Assembly (NCBI RefSeq): GCF_013283645.1 | Contig: NZ_JABEKV010000008.1 | Span: 62,001-126,000, forward strand | Reading direction: 5' to 3' | DNA length: 64,000 nt | Origin: Sinorhizobium psoraleae | GTDB taxonomy: Bacteria > Pseudomonadota > Alphaproteobacteria > Rhizobiales > Rhizobiaceae | In this document: positions 18,154-25,925 of the stretch, in pieces | Layout of the letters: each line of letters starts with the position of its first letter | Numbering within the stretch: position 1 is the stretch's first letter | Translations under genes and position numbers: made by a program | Notes under the pieces: model-generated | Told to the model about the DNA's origin: nothing | The model's input: the letters and a program-made list of their open reading frames with translations, nothing else | Databases searched by the model: none

Positions 18154-19259
18154 CGCAGATTGAATTGCGCGGCATTGAGAAGCACTTTGGTGCCGTTCAG
18201 GTCATCAAGAACCTCAATCTCGCGATCGCCGACAACGAGTTCATTGTTCTGCTTGGCCAGTCCGGCTGCGGCAAGACGACGACTCTACGCGCGATCGCCG
18301 GGCTCGAAACGATCGATGAAGGCGACATCCTCATAGACGGTCGGCCGGTGCAGCACATAAAGGCCTCGCACCGGGACATCGCCTTTGTGTTCCAGTCCTT
18401 CTCGCTCTACCCGCACATGACAGTCTTCGAGAATATCGCCTTCCCGCTCCGCGCCACCCGCGGCAACCGTACGGATATCGAGCGGGAGGTTCAGGCGGTC
18501 GCAAAAACGCTGCAGATCACCCACCTGCTCGCAAAAAGGCCGTCCGCTCTCTCAGGCGGCGACATGCAGCGCGTGGCGATCGGCCGGGCACTCGTCCGGC
18601 GCCCCAAGGCGATGCTCATGGATGAGCCGATCGGCGCGCTTGACGCGAAGCTCCGCGAAGAGATGCGCGCCGAGATCAAGCGGCTTCACATCAAACAGGG
18701 CTCGACCACGATCTACGTAACCCATGACCAGGTCGAAGCCATGTCCCTCGCCGATCGTATTGTTGTCATGCACGAAGGCGTGCTGCAGCAAGTCGGCAGC
18801 CCTCACGAGGTCTACGCTCGTCCTGCCAACATGTTCGTCGCGCAATTCGTCGGGAGTCCGGTCATGAATATGGCTGAAGTGACGGTTTCCGAGGACGCGG
18901 GGCATGCGCGTGTGCTGGTCCGAGGTGCTCCAACCGCCGTCGATTTTCCGCCCAGTCTCACGGCCCAGCTCGCTGCCGCTGGGGCCAAAAACGGCAAGCT
19001 CACCCTCGGCGTGCGACCGGAAGGGGTTCTCGTTTCACGGGAAGCACGTGAGGGCTTCGTGCCCGTCGAGGCCCATATCATCGAACCGCTCGGCTCGCAT
19101 GACATCATAGACCTGCAGATTGGCGCCCAGATGTTGCGTGCAAGGACGAAAAGTGGCTTCGTACCCAGGCCCGGCGAGGCCGTCTGGGCTCGGATAAATC
19201 CGGCGCAGGCGCATTTCTTCGACAGCTCGACCGGCACATCTTTCGGGATTAGGCTCTGA
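18150..19259 (+). CDS. ABC transporter ATP-binding protein 1 (MalK/UgpC type)
   Basis: A 369-residue ATPase. Walker A is GQSGCGKTT, the signature is LSGGDMQRVAIG, Walker B is AMLMDEPIGALDA, and the switch is VTHDQVEAM. The C-terminal 130 residues form a TOBE/OB regulatory domain. It overlaps the second ATPase gene by one base (TGATG). The presence of two different ATPases suggests a heterodimer instead of the usual MalK homodimer. Confidence 0.95.
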   Translation: MTQIELRGIEKHFGAVQVIKNLNLAIADNEFIVLLGQSGCGKTTTLRAIAGLETIDEGDILIDGRPVQHIKASHRDIAFVFQSFSLYPHMTVFENIAFPLRATRGNRTDIEREVQAVAKTLQITHLLAKRPSALSGGDMQRVAIGRALVRRPKAMLMDEPIGALDAKLREEMRAEIKRLHIKQGSTTIYVTHDQVEAMSLADRIVVMHEGVLQQVGSPHEVYARPANMFVAQFVGSPVMNMAEVTVSEDAGHARVLVRGAPTAVDFPPSLTAQLAAAGAKNGKLTLGVRPEGVLVSREAREGFVPVEAHIIEPLGSHDIIDLQIGAQMLRARTKSGFVPRPGEAVWARINPAQAHFFDSSTGTSFGIRL

Positions 19260-20335
19260 TGGCGCATATCGAACTCAAAGGTATCACCAAGACCTTCGGA
19301 ACCCACACGGCCCTGAAGGATCTCAGTTTCGAAATTGCCGACGGAGAGTTTTTCGTGCTGCTCGGCGAGACGGGCGCCGGCAAGACGACGACGCTTAGGC
19401 TGATTGCCGGGCTCGAAAATCCAACGGGCGGACAAATCTTCATCGACGGTGAGGATGTCGCCGCCTGGGGCGCCGCCGAGCGCGACGTGGCGCTTGTGCT
19501 GCAGCAGTATTCCCTTTACCCGCGCTATACGGTCCGCGAGAACCTCGAATTCCCACTCAAAGCTCGCATCCGGCGTGTCGAACCGGCCGAGATCAAAGAG
19601 CGTGTCGCCCGCGCCGCGAGGACGCTCCGCATTGAGCATCTGCTCGACCGCAAGACGGACCGCCTATCGGGTGGCGAGATGCAGCGCGTTTCCATCGGCC
19701 GGGCTATCGTGCGCAAGCCGCGCGTCTTTCTGATGGACGAGCCCCTTTCCGCCCTCGACGCCAAACTGCGTGAGGCGTTGCGTACTGAGCTCAAGAACCT
19801 TCAGATGAATCTCGGGGCAACCTTCCTCTTCGTCACCCACGATCAGATCGAAGCCATGTCGATGGGCGACAAGATCGGCGTACTCAACAACGGTCAGCTC
19901 GTTCAGACCGGCACGCCGCAGGAGATCTATCGCAATCCGGTCAACACTTTCGTTGCACGCGCCGTTGGCTCGCCGCCGATGAACCTGATCTCGGGGAGGC
20001 TTGTGGGCAGCGAGGCTATCGCGGACGAGGGCTACCGATTGCCTTTTGACGCGGCGTTCGGCACTGCGGTGGACGGAAGGCCCCTCACCTTCGGCATCCG
20101 CCCTGAAGATCTTTTCCTCGAAAGCGGCGCACCCGGCGAAGCCCGCGTGCACGACGTCGAGAATCATGGCGTCGAGAAGATCGTCACGCTTCGCACAGGC
20201 AACCATTTCTTGCAGGCGACAGTGCCGGCCCAGACCGACCTTGGGATCGAGGAGGCTGTTCGCTTCTCCTGGAATCCGGAAAAGGTCGTGCTCTTCGACG
20301 GCGGAAGCGGGATGAGCCTGCGCCACGCTGGCTAA
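19259..20335 (+). CDS. ABC transporter ATP-binding protein 2 (MalK/UgpC type)
   Basis: A 358-residue ATPase with Walker A GETGAGKTT, signature LSGGEMQRVSIG, Walker B VFLMDEPLSALDA and switch VTHDQIEAM, followed by a C-terminal TOBE-like domain. It is the last gene of the importer operon. Both active sites of the pair look intact, so an asymmetric, degenerate-site transporter is not indicated. It converges on the 2-hydroxyacid dehydrogenase gene with about 115 bases between. Confidence 0.95.
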   Translation: MAHIELKGITKTFGTHTALKDLSFEIADGEFFVLLGETGAGKTTTLRLIAGLENPTGGQIFIDGEDVAAWGAAERDVALVLQQYSLYPRYTVRENLEFPLKARIRRVEPAEIKERVARAARTLRIEHLLDRKTDRLSGGEMQRVSIGRAIVRKPRVFLMDEPLSALDAKLREALRTELKNLQMNLGATFLFVTHDQIEAMSMGDKIGVLNNGQLVQTGTPQEIYRNPVNTFVARAVGSPPMNLISGRLVGSEAIADEGYRLPFDAAFGTAVDGRPLTFGIRPEDLFLESGAPGEARVHDVENHGVEKIVTLRTGNHFLQATVPAQTDLGIEEAVRFSWNPEKVVLFDGGSGMSLRHAG

Positions 20336-20449
20336 GTCATCGACGCCCAAGACTGCTTCCATCCTGGGTCGTGACTTCCAGTCCGTTTGCCTGTCATTCA
20401 TATGGCCACGCAGGACGTGTCCATCCGGAATTCGCGAAATCCCGATGCC

Positions 20450-21424
20450 CTATGCCGGGAAGCGCCGCCGATAGTGTTCGACGACCTCAGGGTTGCGGAG
20501 ATTAACGGGCAACCCGCCTTTCAAGATGCGGATGGCTTCGGCCGCAGCGCCCGTTCCCATGCGCATCATGCTTTCCTCGGTGATGCCGGCGAGGTGAGGC
20601 GTCACGATCACGTTGTCCAGCCGGAAGTAAGGATGCTCGAGCGGTAGGGGCTGTGTTGAGAACACGTCAAGGGCAGCGCCGCCGATACGGCCCATCTCCA
20701 GCGCCTCGATCAACGCTGCGTCATCCACGACGGGGCCGCGCGACACGTTGACGAGGATCGCGCCGGGCTTCATGCGCGCAATCCGCTCACGGCTCAAGAG
20801 CCCGGTCGTCCCAGGCGTGAGCGGGCAACAGAGAACGACGATATCCGCCGTCGAAACCAGGTCGTCGACCGAGAGAAAGCGCACACCGTCGGGCAGGCTT
20901 TCCGGCGAGCGGCTGTTGGCAACGATCTCCAGCCCAAACCCGTACTTCGCGATCCGGAAGACCGCCTTTCCCACATTGCCCATGCCGATGATGCCCATGG
21001 TGCGGCCGGCGAGGTCGAGTGCTCGATCGGAGTGAGCTCGCCCAGCACTCCACCCCCTACTTCTGAGGTCGCGGTCCATGGTACGGAACTGGCGCAGCAG
21101 CGCAAGCGTCACCATGATGACGTGTTCCGCTACAGTCGGCGCATTGACGGCCGGTACGTTGGCGATCAGCACGCCGGCGGCCGTGGCAGCGTCGTAGGGA
21201 ATCATGTCGAGCCCCGCGCCGTGCCTGACTGCCGCCCGCAGGGCCGGTGCTTCTTCGAAGAAGGCGGGCGGGATCGGCGCGCGCACGATGACAATCTCCG
21301 CGCCCTCGCCTTCATGGAGCAAGGTTTCGGGATCGAGGGCGGACGCTAGCCGCAGATCACCCGCCGCCTTCAACATGGCCTCTGCCTGGGGATGCAGGGG
21401 ATGGGTCGAGAAAATGAAACTCAT
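20450..21424 (-). CDS. D-2-hydroxyacid dehydrogenase, NAD(P)-dependent
   Basis: A 324-residue D-isomer-specific 2-hydroxyacid dehydrogenase. The Rossmann motif is GIIGMGNVGKAVFRIAKYG; the catalytic arginine lies in NVSRGPVVDDAAL and the catalytic histidine in TPHLAGITEESM. It would interconvert a 2-keto acid and a D-2-hydroxy acid, for example hydroxypyruvate or glyoxylate and their alcohols. The ATG at 21424 has GGAGG five bases upstream; the frame extends four codons further. Last gene of the operon begun at 24253, 23 bases after gntR. Confidence 0.9.
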   Translation of the reverse strand: MSFIFSTHPLHPQAEAMLKAAGDLRLASALDPETLLHEGEGAEIVIVRAPIPPAFFEEAPALRAAVRHGAGLDMIPYDAATAAGVLIANVPAVNAPTVAEHVIMVTLALLRQFRTMDRDLRSRGWSAGRAHSDRALDLAGRTMGIIGMGNVGKAVFRIAKYGFGLEIVANSRSPESLPDGVRFLSVDDLVSTADIVVLCCPLTPGTTGLLSRERIARMKPGAILVNVSRGPVVDDAALIEALEMGRIGGAALDVFSTQPLPLEHPYFRLDNVIVTPHLAGITEESMMRMGTGAAAEAIRILKGGLPVNLRNPEVVEHYRRRFPA

Positions 21425-21447
21425 CGGCCTCCTCATTACCGACCGGG

Positions 21448-22140
21448 CTACTCCGCGGCTGTTGCAGGCCCGCCGATGAGGCCCTTCCAGTAGCTTTCCG
21501 CGCCCTGCAGATGCGCATTCATCAAAGCTTGGGCGAGATTGCCGTCGCGTGCGAGCAGCGCCTCGTAGATACGGATGTGCTCCTCGTGCGAGCGGCGGCT
21601 GCGGGCGATATCAGCGAAGTAGATGGGCAGCCGCTGTTCGCCCATCGTGTAGTAAACGCTGCAGACGCGGTGAAACACACTGTTCTTCGTCGCCCGGACG
21701 ATCTCCAGATGAAAATCCCTGTCCTCGCGCGCGAGGCCCTCGCCTGCAGCGATCCTCGCCTCGGAAGCGGCGAGAATCTCGCGCAGGCGTTCATAGTTCT
21801 CCTCCGTCGCCCGCGCGCAGGCGAGCTCCGCCGCCTTGATCTCGTGGATCTTGCGGAGCTCCACCGTTTCGTAGATCACGATCGGGTCCAGTGGCACGCC
21901 AGCACGCGCGAAGAGTGCGATCGCCTCGACGCTCGCCTCCGTCGTCGTGAGATAGATACCCGACTTCGCCCGGCGCTCCACAATGCGCATGGCTTCCAGG
22001 ATTGCCAGAGCCTCCCGGAGCTGCCCCCGGCTAACGGCGAAGTGCTCGGCGAGCTCTCGCTCCGATGGCGTTCGCCCATTGCTGCTCGAAGTCGTAAATA
22101 GATGGGCCGCCAGATCGGAAAGCAGATTGTTTTCTTTCAT
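21448..22140 (-). CDS. GntR-family transcriptional regulator (FadR/FCD type)
   Basis: A 230-residue regulator. The winged helix-turn-helix reads RTPSERELAEHFAVSRGQLR with EALAILEAMRIVERR, and the C-terminal FCD domain is all-helical with metal-binding histidines likely in RDFHLEIVRATKN and the later HEEHIRIYEAL region. FCD regulators typically bind sugar acids or carboxylates. It is two bases after the enolase-superfamily gene. The TGGT-N3-ACCA dyads at 14302, 14468, 24328 and 24496 match the usual operator type, making it the candidate local repressor. Confidence 0.92.
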   Translation of the reverse strand: MKENNLLSDLAAHLFTTSSSNGRTPSERELAEHFAVSRGQLREALAILEAMRIVERRAKSGIYLTTTEASVEAIALFARAGVPLDPIVIYETVELRKIHEIKAAELACARATEENYERLREILAASEARIAAGEGLAREDRDFHLEIVRATKNSVFHRVCSVYYTMGEQRLPIYFADIARSRRSHEEHIRIYEALLARDGNLAQALMNAHLQGAESYWKGLIGGPATAAE

Positions 22141-22142
22141 GG

Positions 22143-23312
22143 TTACAGTCTTTGCGCGTGAGTCTCCAGGACGCGTTCGTTTATCGTAAATCCCAGGCCG
22201 GGTTTATCAGGAATCTCTATCATCCCGTCTCTCACAGCCACGGTCTCCTCAACGAGGTCGTGGATCATCGGGTTCGCGCCAACCGAATATTCGACGACAA
22301 AGCTTGCCGGAGAGGCCGCGCAGATGTGCAGGCCCGAGAAGAAGCATGGGGCACCGGCCCACAAATGGGGGGCAAAGCGGAGATTGAAGGCACTGGCGAT
22401 CACACCAATGCGCATGGCCTCCGTGATGCCGCCGCAGAAGGCCGGATCGGGCTGGAAAATATCGGCCGAGCGCAGCACCGCAAGATCGCGGAAGGCGAAA
22501 CGAGTGGCTTCGCTCTCGCCGGCTGCGATCGGCACGTTTCCAGCGGCGCGCACTTCCGCCATGCCGGCCTTATCATCTGCGATCACCGGCTCCTCGAACC
22601 AGGCGAGATCGCAATCCTGGACGAGCTGGATGAAACGTTTCGCGTCGGCAACCGTATAGGTGCCATGCGCATCGACCATGATATCCACCGAGGGGCCTAG
22701 CGCCTTGCGGGCGGCACGCACGCGGGCGGCCGAGACGTGCGGCGCGCGGTCCATTGCGCCGACCCTCATCTTGACTGATTTGAAACCGCCGCTGCCAATG
22801 TAGGACTGCAGCTGGCCGCCGATCTTTTCGACACTCTCCCACCCGCCGGATGCATAAGCAGGCAAGCGGTCCGCCTTACGCCCGCCGAGAAGCTTCCATA
22901 CCGGCACACCCAGCGAATTACCAAGAATGTCCCACAATGCAATGTCGACCGCACTGATCGCGGCAATGGAGAGGCCCCGGCGCGAGAGTTCCGGCATTGC
23001 ATGACCCGACATCGCCGCCGTTTCGTGGCGCACGCCGTTGTAGAGCATCTCCCAGATCGCGGAGATGTCGGAGGGGTCGCGACCGACGAGCTTCGGCCCC
23101 ACCTCATGGTTGAGCATGTGCACGAGCGCTCCGTAAGTACCCGCGCTGCCCGCGGCATTCTTGCCCTCACCCCACCCAACGATCCCGTCATTTGTTTCTA
23201 TGCGCAGGATTGCCGCGTCGAAGGTTGTCAGGCGCCCGAAATCGCTGTGATGCTGCCGACTTGCTTCGATGGGTATGCGAATCCACCAGGCTTGGACGGT
23301 CTTGATACGCAT
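22143..23312 (-). CDS. Mandelate racemase/muconate lactonizing enzyme family protein
   Basis: A 389-residue enolase-superfamily enzyme, probably a sugar-acid dehydratase. The capping domain starts MRIKTVQAWWIRIPIEA. Barrel residues include the lysine pair in FKSVKMRVG, metal ligands in DIMVDAHGTYT, WFEEPV and AAGESEATR, and a histidine in FAPHLWAG. The ATG at 23312 follows GGGAGG, so the upstream extension is ignored. It lies 53 bases after the epimerase gene and two bases before gntR. The precise acid is not readable from the sequence. Confidence 0.9.
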   Translation of the reverse strand: MRIKTVQAWWIRIPIEASRQHHSDFGRLTTFDAAILRIETNDGIVGWGEGKNAAGSAGTYGALVHMLNHEVGPKLVGRDPSDISAIWEMLYNGVRHETAAMSGHAMPELSRRGLSIAAISAVDIALWDILGNSLGVPVWKLLGGRKADRLPAYASGGWESVEKIGGQLQSYIGSGGFKSVKMRVGAMDRAPHVSAARVRAARKALGPSVDIMVDAHGTYTVADAKRFIQLVQDCDLAWFEEPVIADDKAGMAEVRAAGNVPIAAGESEATRFAFRDLAVLRSADIFQPDPAFCGGITEAMRIGVIASAFNLRFAPHLWAGAPCFFSGLHICAASPASFVVEYSVGANPMIHDLVEETVAVRDGMIEIPDKPGLGFTINERVLETHAQRL

Positions 23313-23365
23313 TTCGCCTCCCCAACCTCGGCGCGCCGGCCGCAGGGCATGCTCGGGACCGGTCC

Positions 23366-24253
23366 TCACTTGATCAGTGGCAGGATGGTCTCGGCGGTGA
23401 TCCTCATCTGGTCATCGTAGAACTTCTCGGTCAGCAGGCTCGATCCGTGATCCTGGATGAACTTGAGCTGCTCCGGCGGGATGTCGACCGGACTGCGCTC
23501 AACCATGTCCGGATATTTCGCCGCAGGCGTGCGGTCGACCGGAGCCACGAACTCATTGGTGAGCGCGCCGTCGTATCCGATCTCTTTCAGAGTGGCGACG
23601 ATCTTCGGCCAGTCGAGATGGCCGAGGCCCGCCGCAAAGCGGTTGTTATCCGCCACATGGAAATCGAAAAGTCGGTTTCCGGCGAGCCTGATCGCGTCGT
23701 ATATGTCTTCCTCTTCGATGTTGAGGTGAAAGGCATCGAGGCAAACGCCGCAACCGGGATCAACTGCGTCGGCCAGCGCAAGTGCTTGGGCAGCACGGTT
23801 GAAGAGATAAGTCTCGAAGCGGTTGAGCGGCTCAATTGCCAGCCGGACGCCCTTTTTTTGGGCGTGGGCGAAGCACTCCTTGGTCGCATCCACGACCCAC
23901 TTCCATTCCTCCTCCTCGGTGCCATCCGGAACGACCTTGCCGACGGTCGCCGGTACAAGAGTGACGATCTCGCCTTCGAGTTCACTCACCATCGTTATGA
24001 CACTCTTCACGTAATCCACTGAGCTTGCGCGCTGGCCCTCGTCCTTGGCTGCGAGGTTGCGCTCGCCGAGCGTTAGCGTCACCGCGCCCCAGCAGCGAAT
24101 GCCGTGTTCCTTGAGCAGCGCGCGAGTGTCCTTGATGTCGTATTGGGCCGGCTCGCCTGAAATCTCGATGCTCTCGTAGCCGTACTTCTTGATGCGTTTC
24201 AGCGTGACGGCGAGAGGCTCCGCCCGCATCCAGTTGTGCGTCGAAAGGTGCAT
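23366..24253 (-). CDS. TIM-barrel sugar phosphate isomerase/epimerase
   Basis: A 295-residue xylose-isomerase-like TIM barrel (AP endonuclease 2 superfamily). It begins MHLSTHNWMRAEPLAVTLKR. Metal-site residues are visible in LAIEPLNRFETYLFN (E), CLDAFHLNIEEED (D), FHVADNNR (H) and TNEFVAP (E), the E-D-H-E set of D-tagatose/D-psicose 3-epimerases. The ATG at 24253 follows GGGAGG; the frame extends 29 codons upstream without support. First gene of the minus-strand catabolic operon, divergent from a second epimerase-like gene. Confidence 0.9.
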   Translation of the reverse strand: MHLSTHNWMRAEPLAVTLKRIKKYGYESIEISGEPAQYDIKDTRALLKEHGIRCWGAVTLTLGERNLAAKDEGQRASSVDYVKSVITMVSELEGEIVTLVPATVGKVVPDGTEEEEWKWVVDATKECFAHAQKKGVRLAIEPLNRFETYLFNRAAQALALADAVDPGCGVCLDAFHLNIEEEDIYDAIRLAGNRLFDFHVADNNRFAAGLGHLDWPKIVATLKEIGYDGALTNEFVAPVDRTPAAKYPDMVERSPVDIPPEQLKFIQDHGSSLLTEKFYDDQMRITAETILPLIK

Positions 24254-24327
24254 AAACGTCCCTCCCAGGCTGGCGCTACTCCCAACACTCGAGGGGGTGC
24301 GCGGCGCTTCCTCCACTAGACACCATT

Positions 24328-24342
24328 CTGGTTTGGCCAATT
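24328..24342. promoter_or_regulatory. Operator-like site A2
   Basis: CTGGTTTGGCCAATT matches the site at 14302 in 14 of 15 positions. It lies about 75-90 bases upstream of the minus-strand epimerase start at 24253, so it is the copy most likely to control that operon. Confidence 0.5.
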
Positions 24343-24478
24343 CTCCTTTGTCAAGGCGCTATCTGAAATTATCGCCTGCGGAGCAAGCGTGCCTGCGCCT
24401 CCTCGACTTTCTCAGCGTTTCACGCGATTGCGGGACGAAGCTCGGCCGCTTCGCATTCGAACACATGACGTTGTCACC

Positions 24479-24517
24479 TTGACCAGATTGCCACATTTGG
24501 TATTACCAGATTGGCAG
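24479..24517 (+). promoter_or_regulatory. Promoter with overlapping palindromic operator (site B2)
   Basis: TTGACC (24479-24484) is a candidate -35 element, and TTTGGTATTACCAG followed by ATTGG (24496-24514) overlaps the spacer and -10. The half-site CCAGATTG-C/G-CA also occurs twice in tandem (24483 and 24506). The layout mirrors 14453-14488. It would drive the epimerase gene at 24555 and be repressed by the local GntR protein. Confidence 0.6.
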
Positions 24518-24554
24518 ATGGGGAGGCCGTTACCGCGCAGCCGGAGGAGGAACG

Positions 24555-25406
24555 ATGAAGATCGGTATGTGCATGTTTCTTTGGACGACGAGCGTCGGCC
24601 GGAAACATGAGAAGCTACTCCGGGACATTAAAGCGACCGGCTTCGACGGGGTTGAGATTCCGATCTTCGAGGGCACTCCAGACGACTACCGCCGCCTCGG
24701 CGCATTGCTCGATGGCATCGGCCTGGAGCGCACCGCTGTGTCTGCCATGAGCGACCCTTCCATGAACCTGATTTCGCCTGACACCGCGACGCGCAAGCGC
24801 GGCATCGCCTACATGCGGTGGGCTATCGATTGCGCCGCCGCCCTCGGTGCGCACACGCTAAGCGGGCCCCTGCATTCTACGCTGGGCCAGTTCTCAGGCA
24901 CCGGGCCCACCGCCGCGGAACTGAGGCGGTCCATCTCCTCGCAGCGCACGATCGGCGATCATGCCGTTGAGCGCGGCGTTACCGTTGCGCTCGAGGCGCT
25001 GAACCGCTTCGAATGTTATCTCTTTAACACGATGGACGACCTTGCCGGCCATATTGATGCAATTGGGCATCCGAATATTCGCGCCATGTACGACACCTTC
25101 CACAGCAACATCGAAGAAGCCGACCCCATCGGAGCCTTCACCCGTAACAAGGACCACATCGTACACGTCCACATCTCGGAGAACGACCGCGGCGTGCCGG
25201 GCCGGGGGAACATCCCCTGGACCGAGACCTTCAAGGCGATCCGCGCAAGCGGCTATGACCAATGGCTGACGATCGAAGCCTTCGGTCGTGCATTAAAGGA
25301 GCTTGCGGCTGCAACGAAGGTCTGGCGCGACTTTTCCGAGACGCCCGAGGCCGTTTATCGCGATGGATACCGTCACATCCGCGAGGGATGGCAGGGAGTT
25401 GCGTAG
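24555..25406 (+). CDS. D-tagatose/D-psicose 3-epimerase-like TIM-barrel protein
   Basis: A 283-residue barrel of the sugar phosphate isomerase/epimerase family. VALEALNRFECYLFNT, MYDTFHSNIEEAD, HVHISENDRGVPGRG and LTIEAFG supply the expected E, D, H and E metal ligands, and EALNRFE is typical of ketose 3-epimerases. The start ATG follows GGAGGAACG. It is divergent from the other epimerase gene (about 35% similar by eye over the motifs), and its promoter carries the same operator as the ABC importer, so it probably acts on the imported sugar. Confidence 0.9.
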   Translation: MKIGMCMFLWTTSVGRKHEKLLRDIKATGFDGVEIPIFEGTPDDYRRLGALLDGIGLERTAVSAMSDPSMNLISPDTATRKRGIAYMRWAIDCAAALGAHTLSGPLHSTLGQFSGTGPTAAELRRSISSQRTIGDHAVERGVTVALEALNRFECYLFNTMDDLAGHIDAIGHPNIRAMYDTFHSNIEEADPIGAFTRNKDHIVHVHISENDRGVPGRGNIPWTETFKAIRASGYDQWLTIEAFGRALKELAAATKVWRDFSETPEAVYRDGYRHIREGWQGVA

Positions 25407-25925
25407 TGCGAAAAGTAAAGCAGCGTTTGCGAGCGGGTCTGCGGCGCTCGAACATCGGCCATCCCTCCGCCTCGCTCATCGAGCCCTTCGCCTCCAGTGC
25501 CAGCAGATAGCGTCCACGGCGCCAGTCTCCCGCCAAACCATCGCCGGCCTCCCCGAGAGCGAGAAAACTCTCACCTGTCTATCCGGTTTCGGGCAACCTG
25601 CCCCGGCAGCTTCTCATTCACCCGGGCGCATTGAAAAGAGGTAAGGCGGCATAACGGGGCCGGACTCTGCTCGAAATCACAGAGGTTCTAACTGTGAAGC
25701 GCCTCCCCTACAGCTTCGTAGAGTCTCCCGCGGCCGATCGGTAGCCCGACCGAGGAAGGGTCTCCACTCCACCCTCTCGCAACCTGTGAGGAACGTGAAA
25801 GACCGACCCTTTTCGGCCCTTCCGCTCGAAATGACAAACGGCACTACGATGCCTGATGCAGTCTTTGAGGTAGGGGTACCGACTGATCCAGATAAATATC
25901 GGCACCACACACCTGCGGCAGCCGG
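25407..25925. other. Intergenic region, nothing recognised
   Basis: About 520 bases between the epimerase stop and the end of the broken cyclase gene. Several short open frames run through it but none has a ribosome site, a recognisable domain or a normal composition. Confidence 0.4.

Larger units (their letters stand above)
24254..24554. promoter_or_regulatory. Divergent promoter region between two epimerase genes
   Basis: This 300-base space serves genes leaving in both directions. It holds site A2 (24328-24342), similar to the site at 14302, and site B2 (24496-24517), similar to the operator at 14468. No gene is seen in it. Confidence 0.6.
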
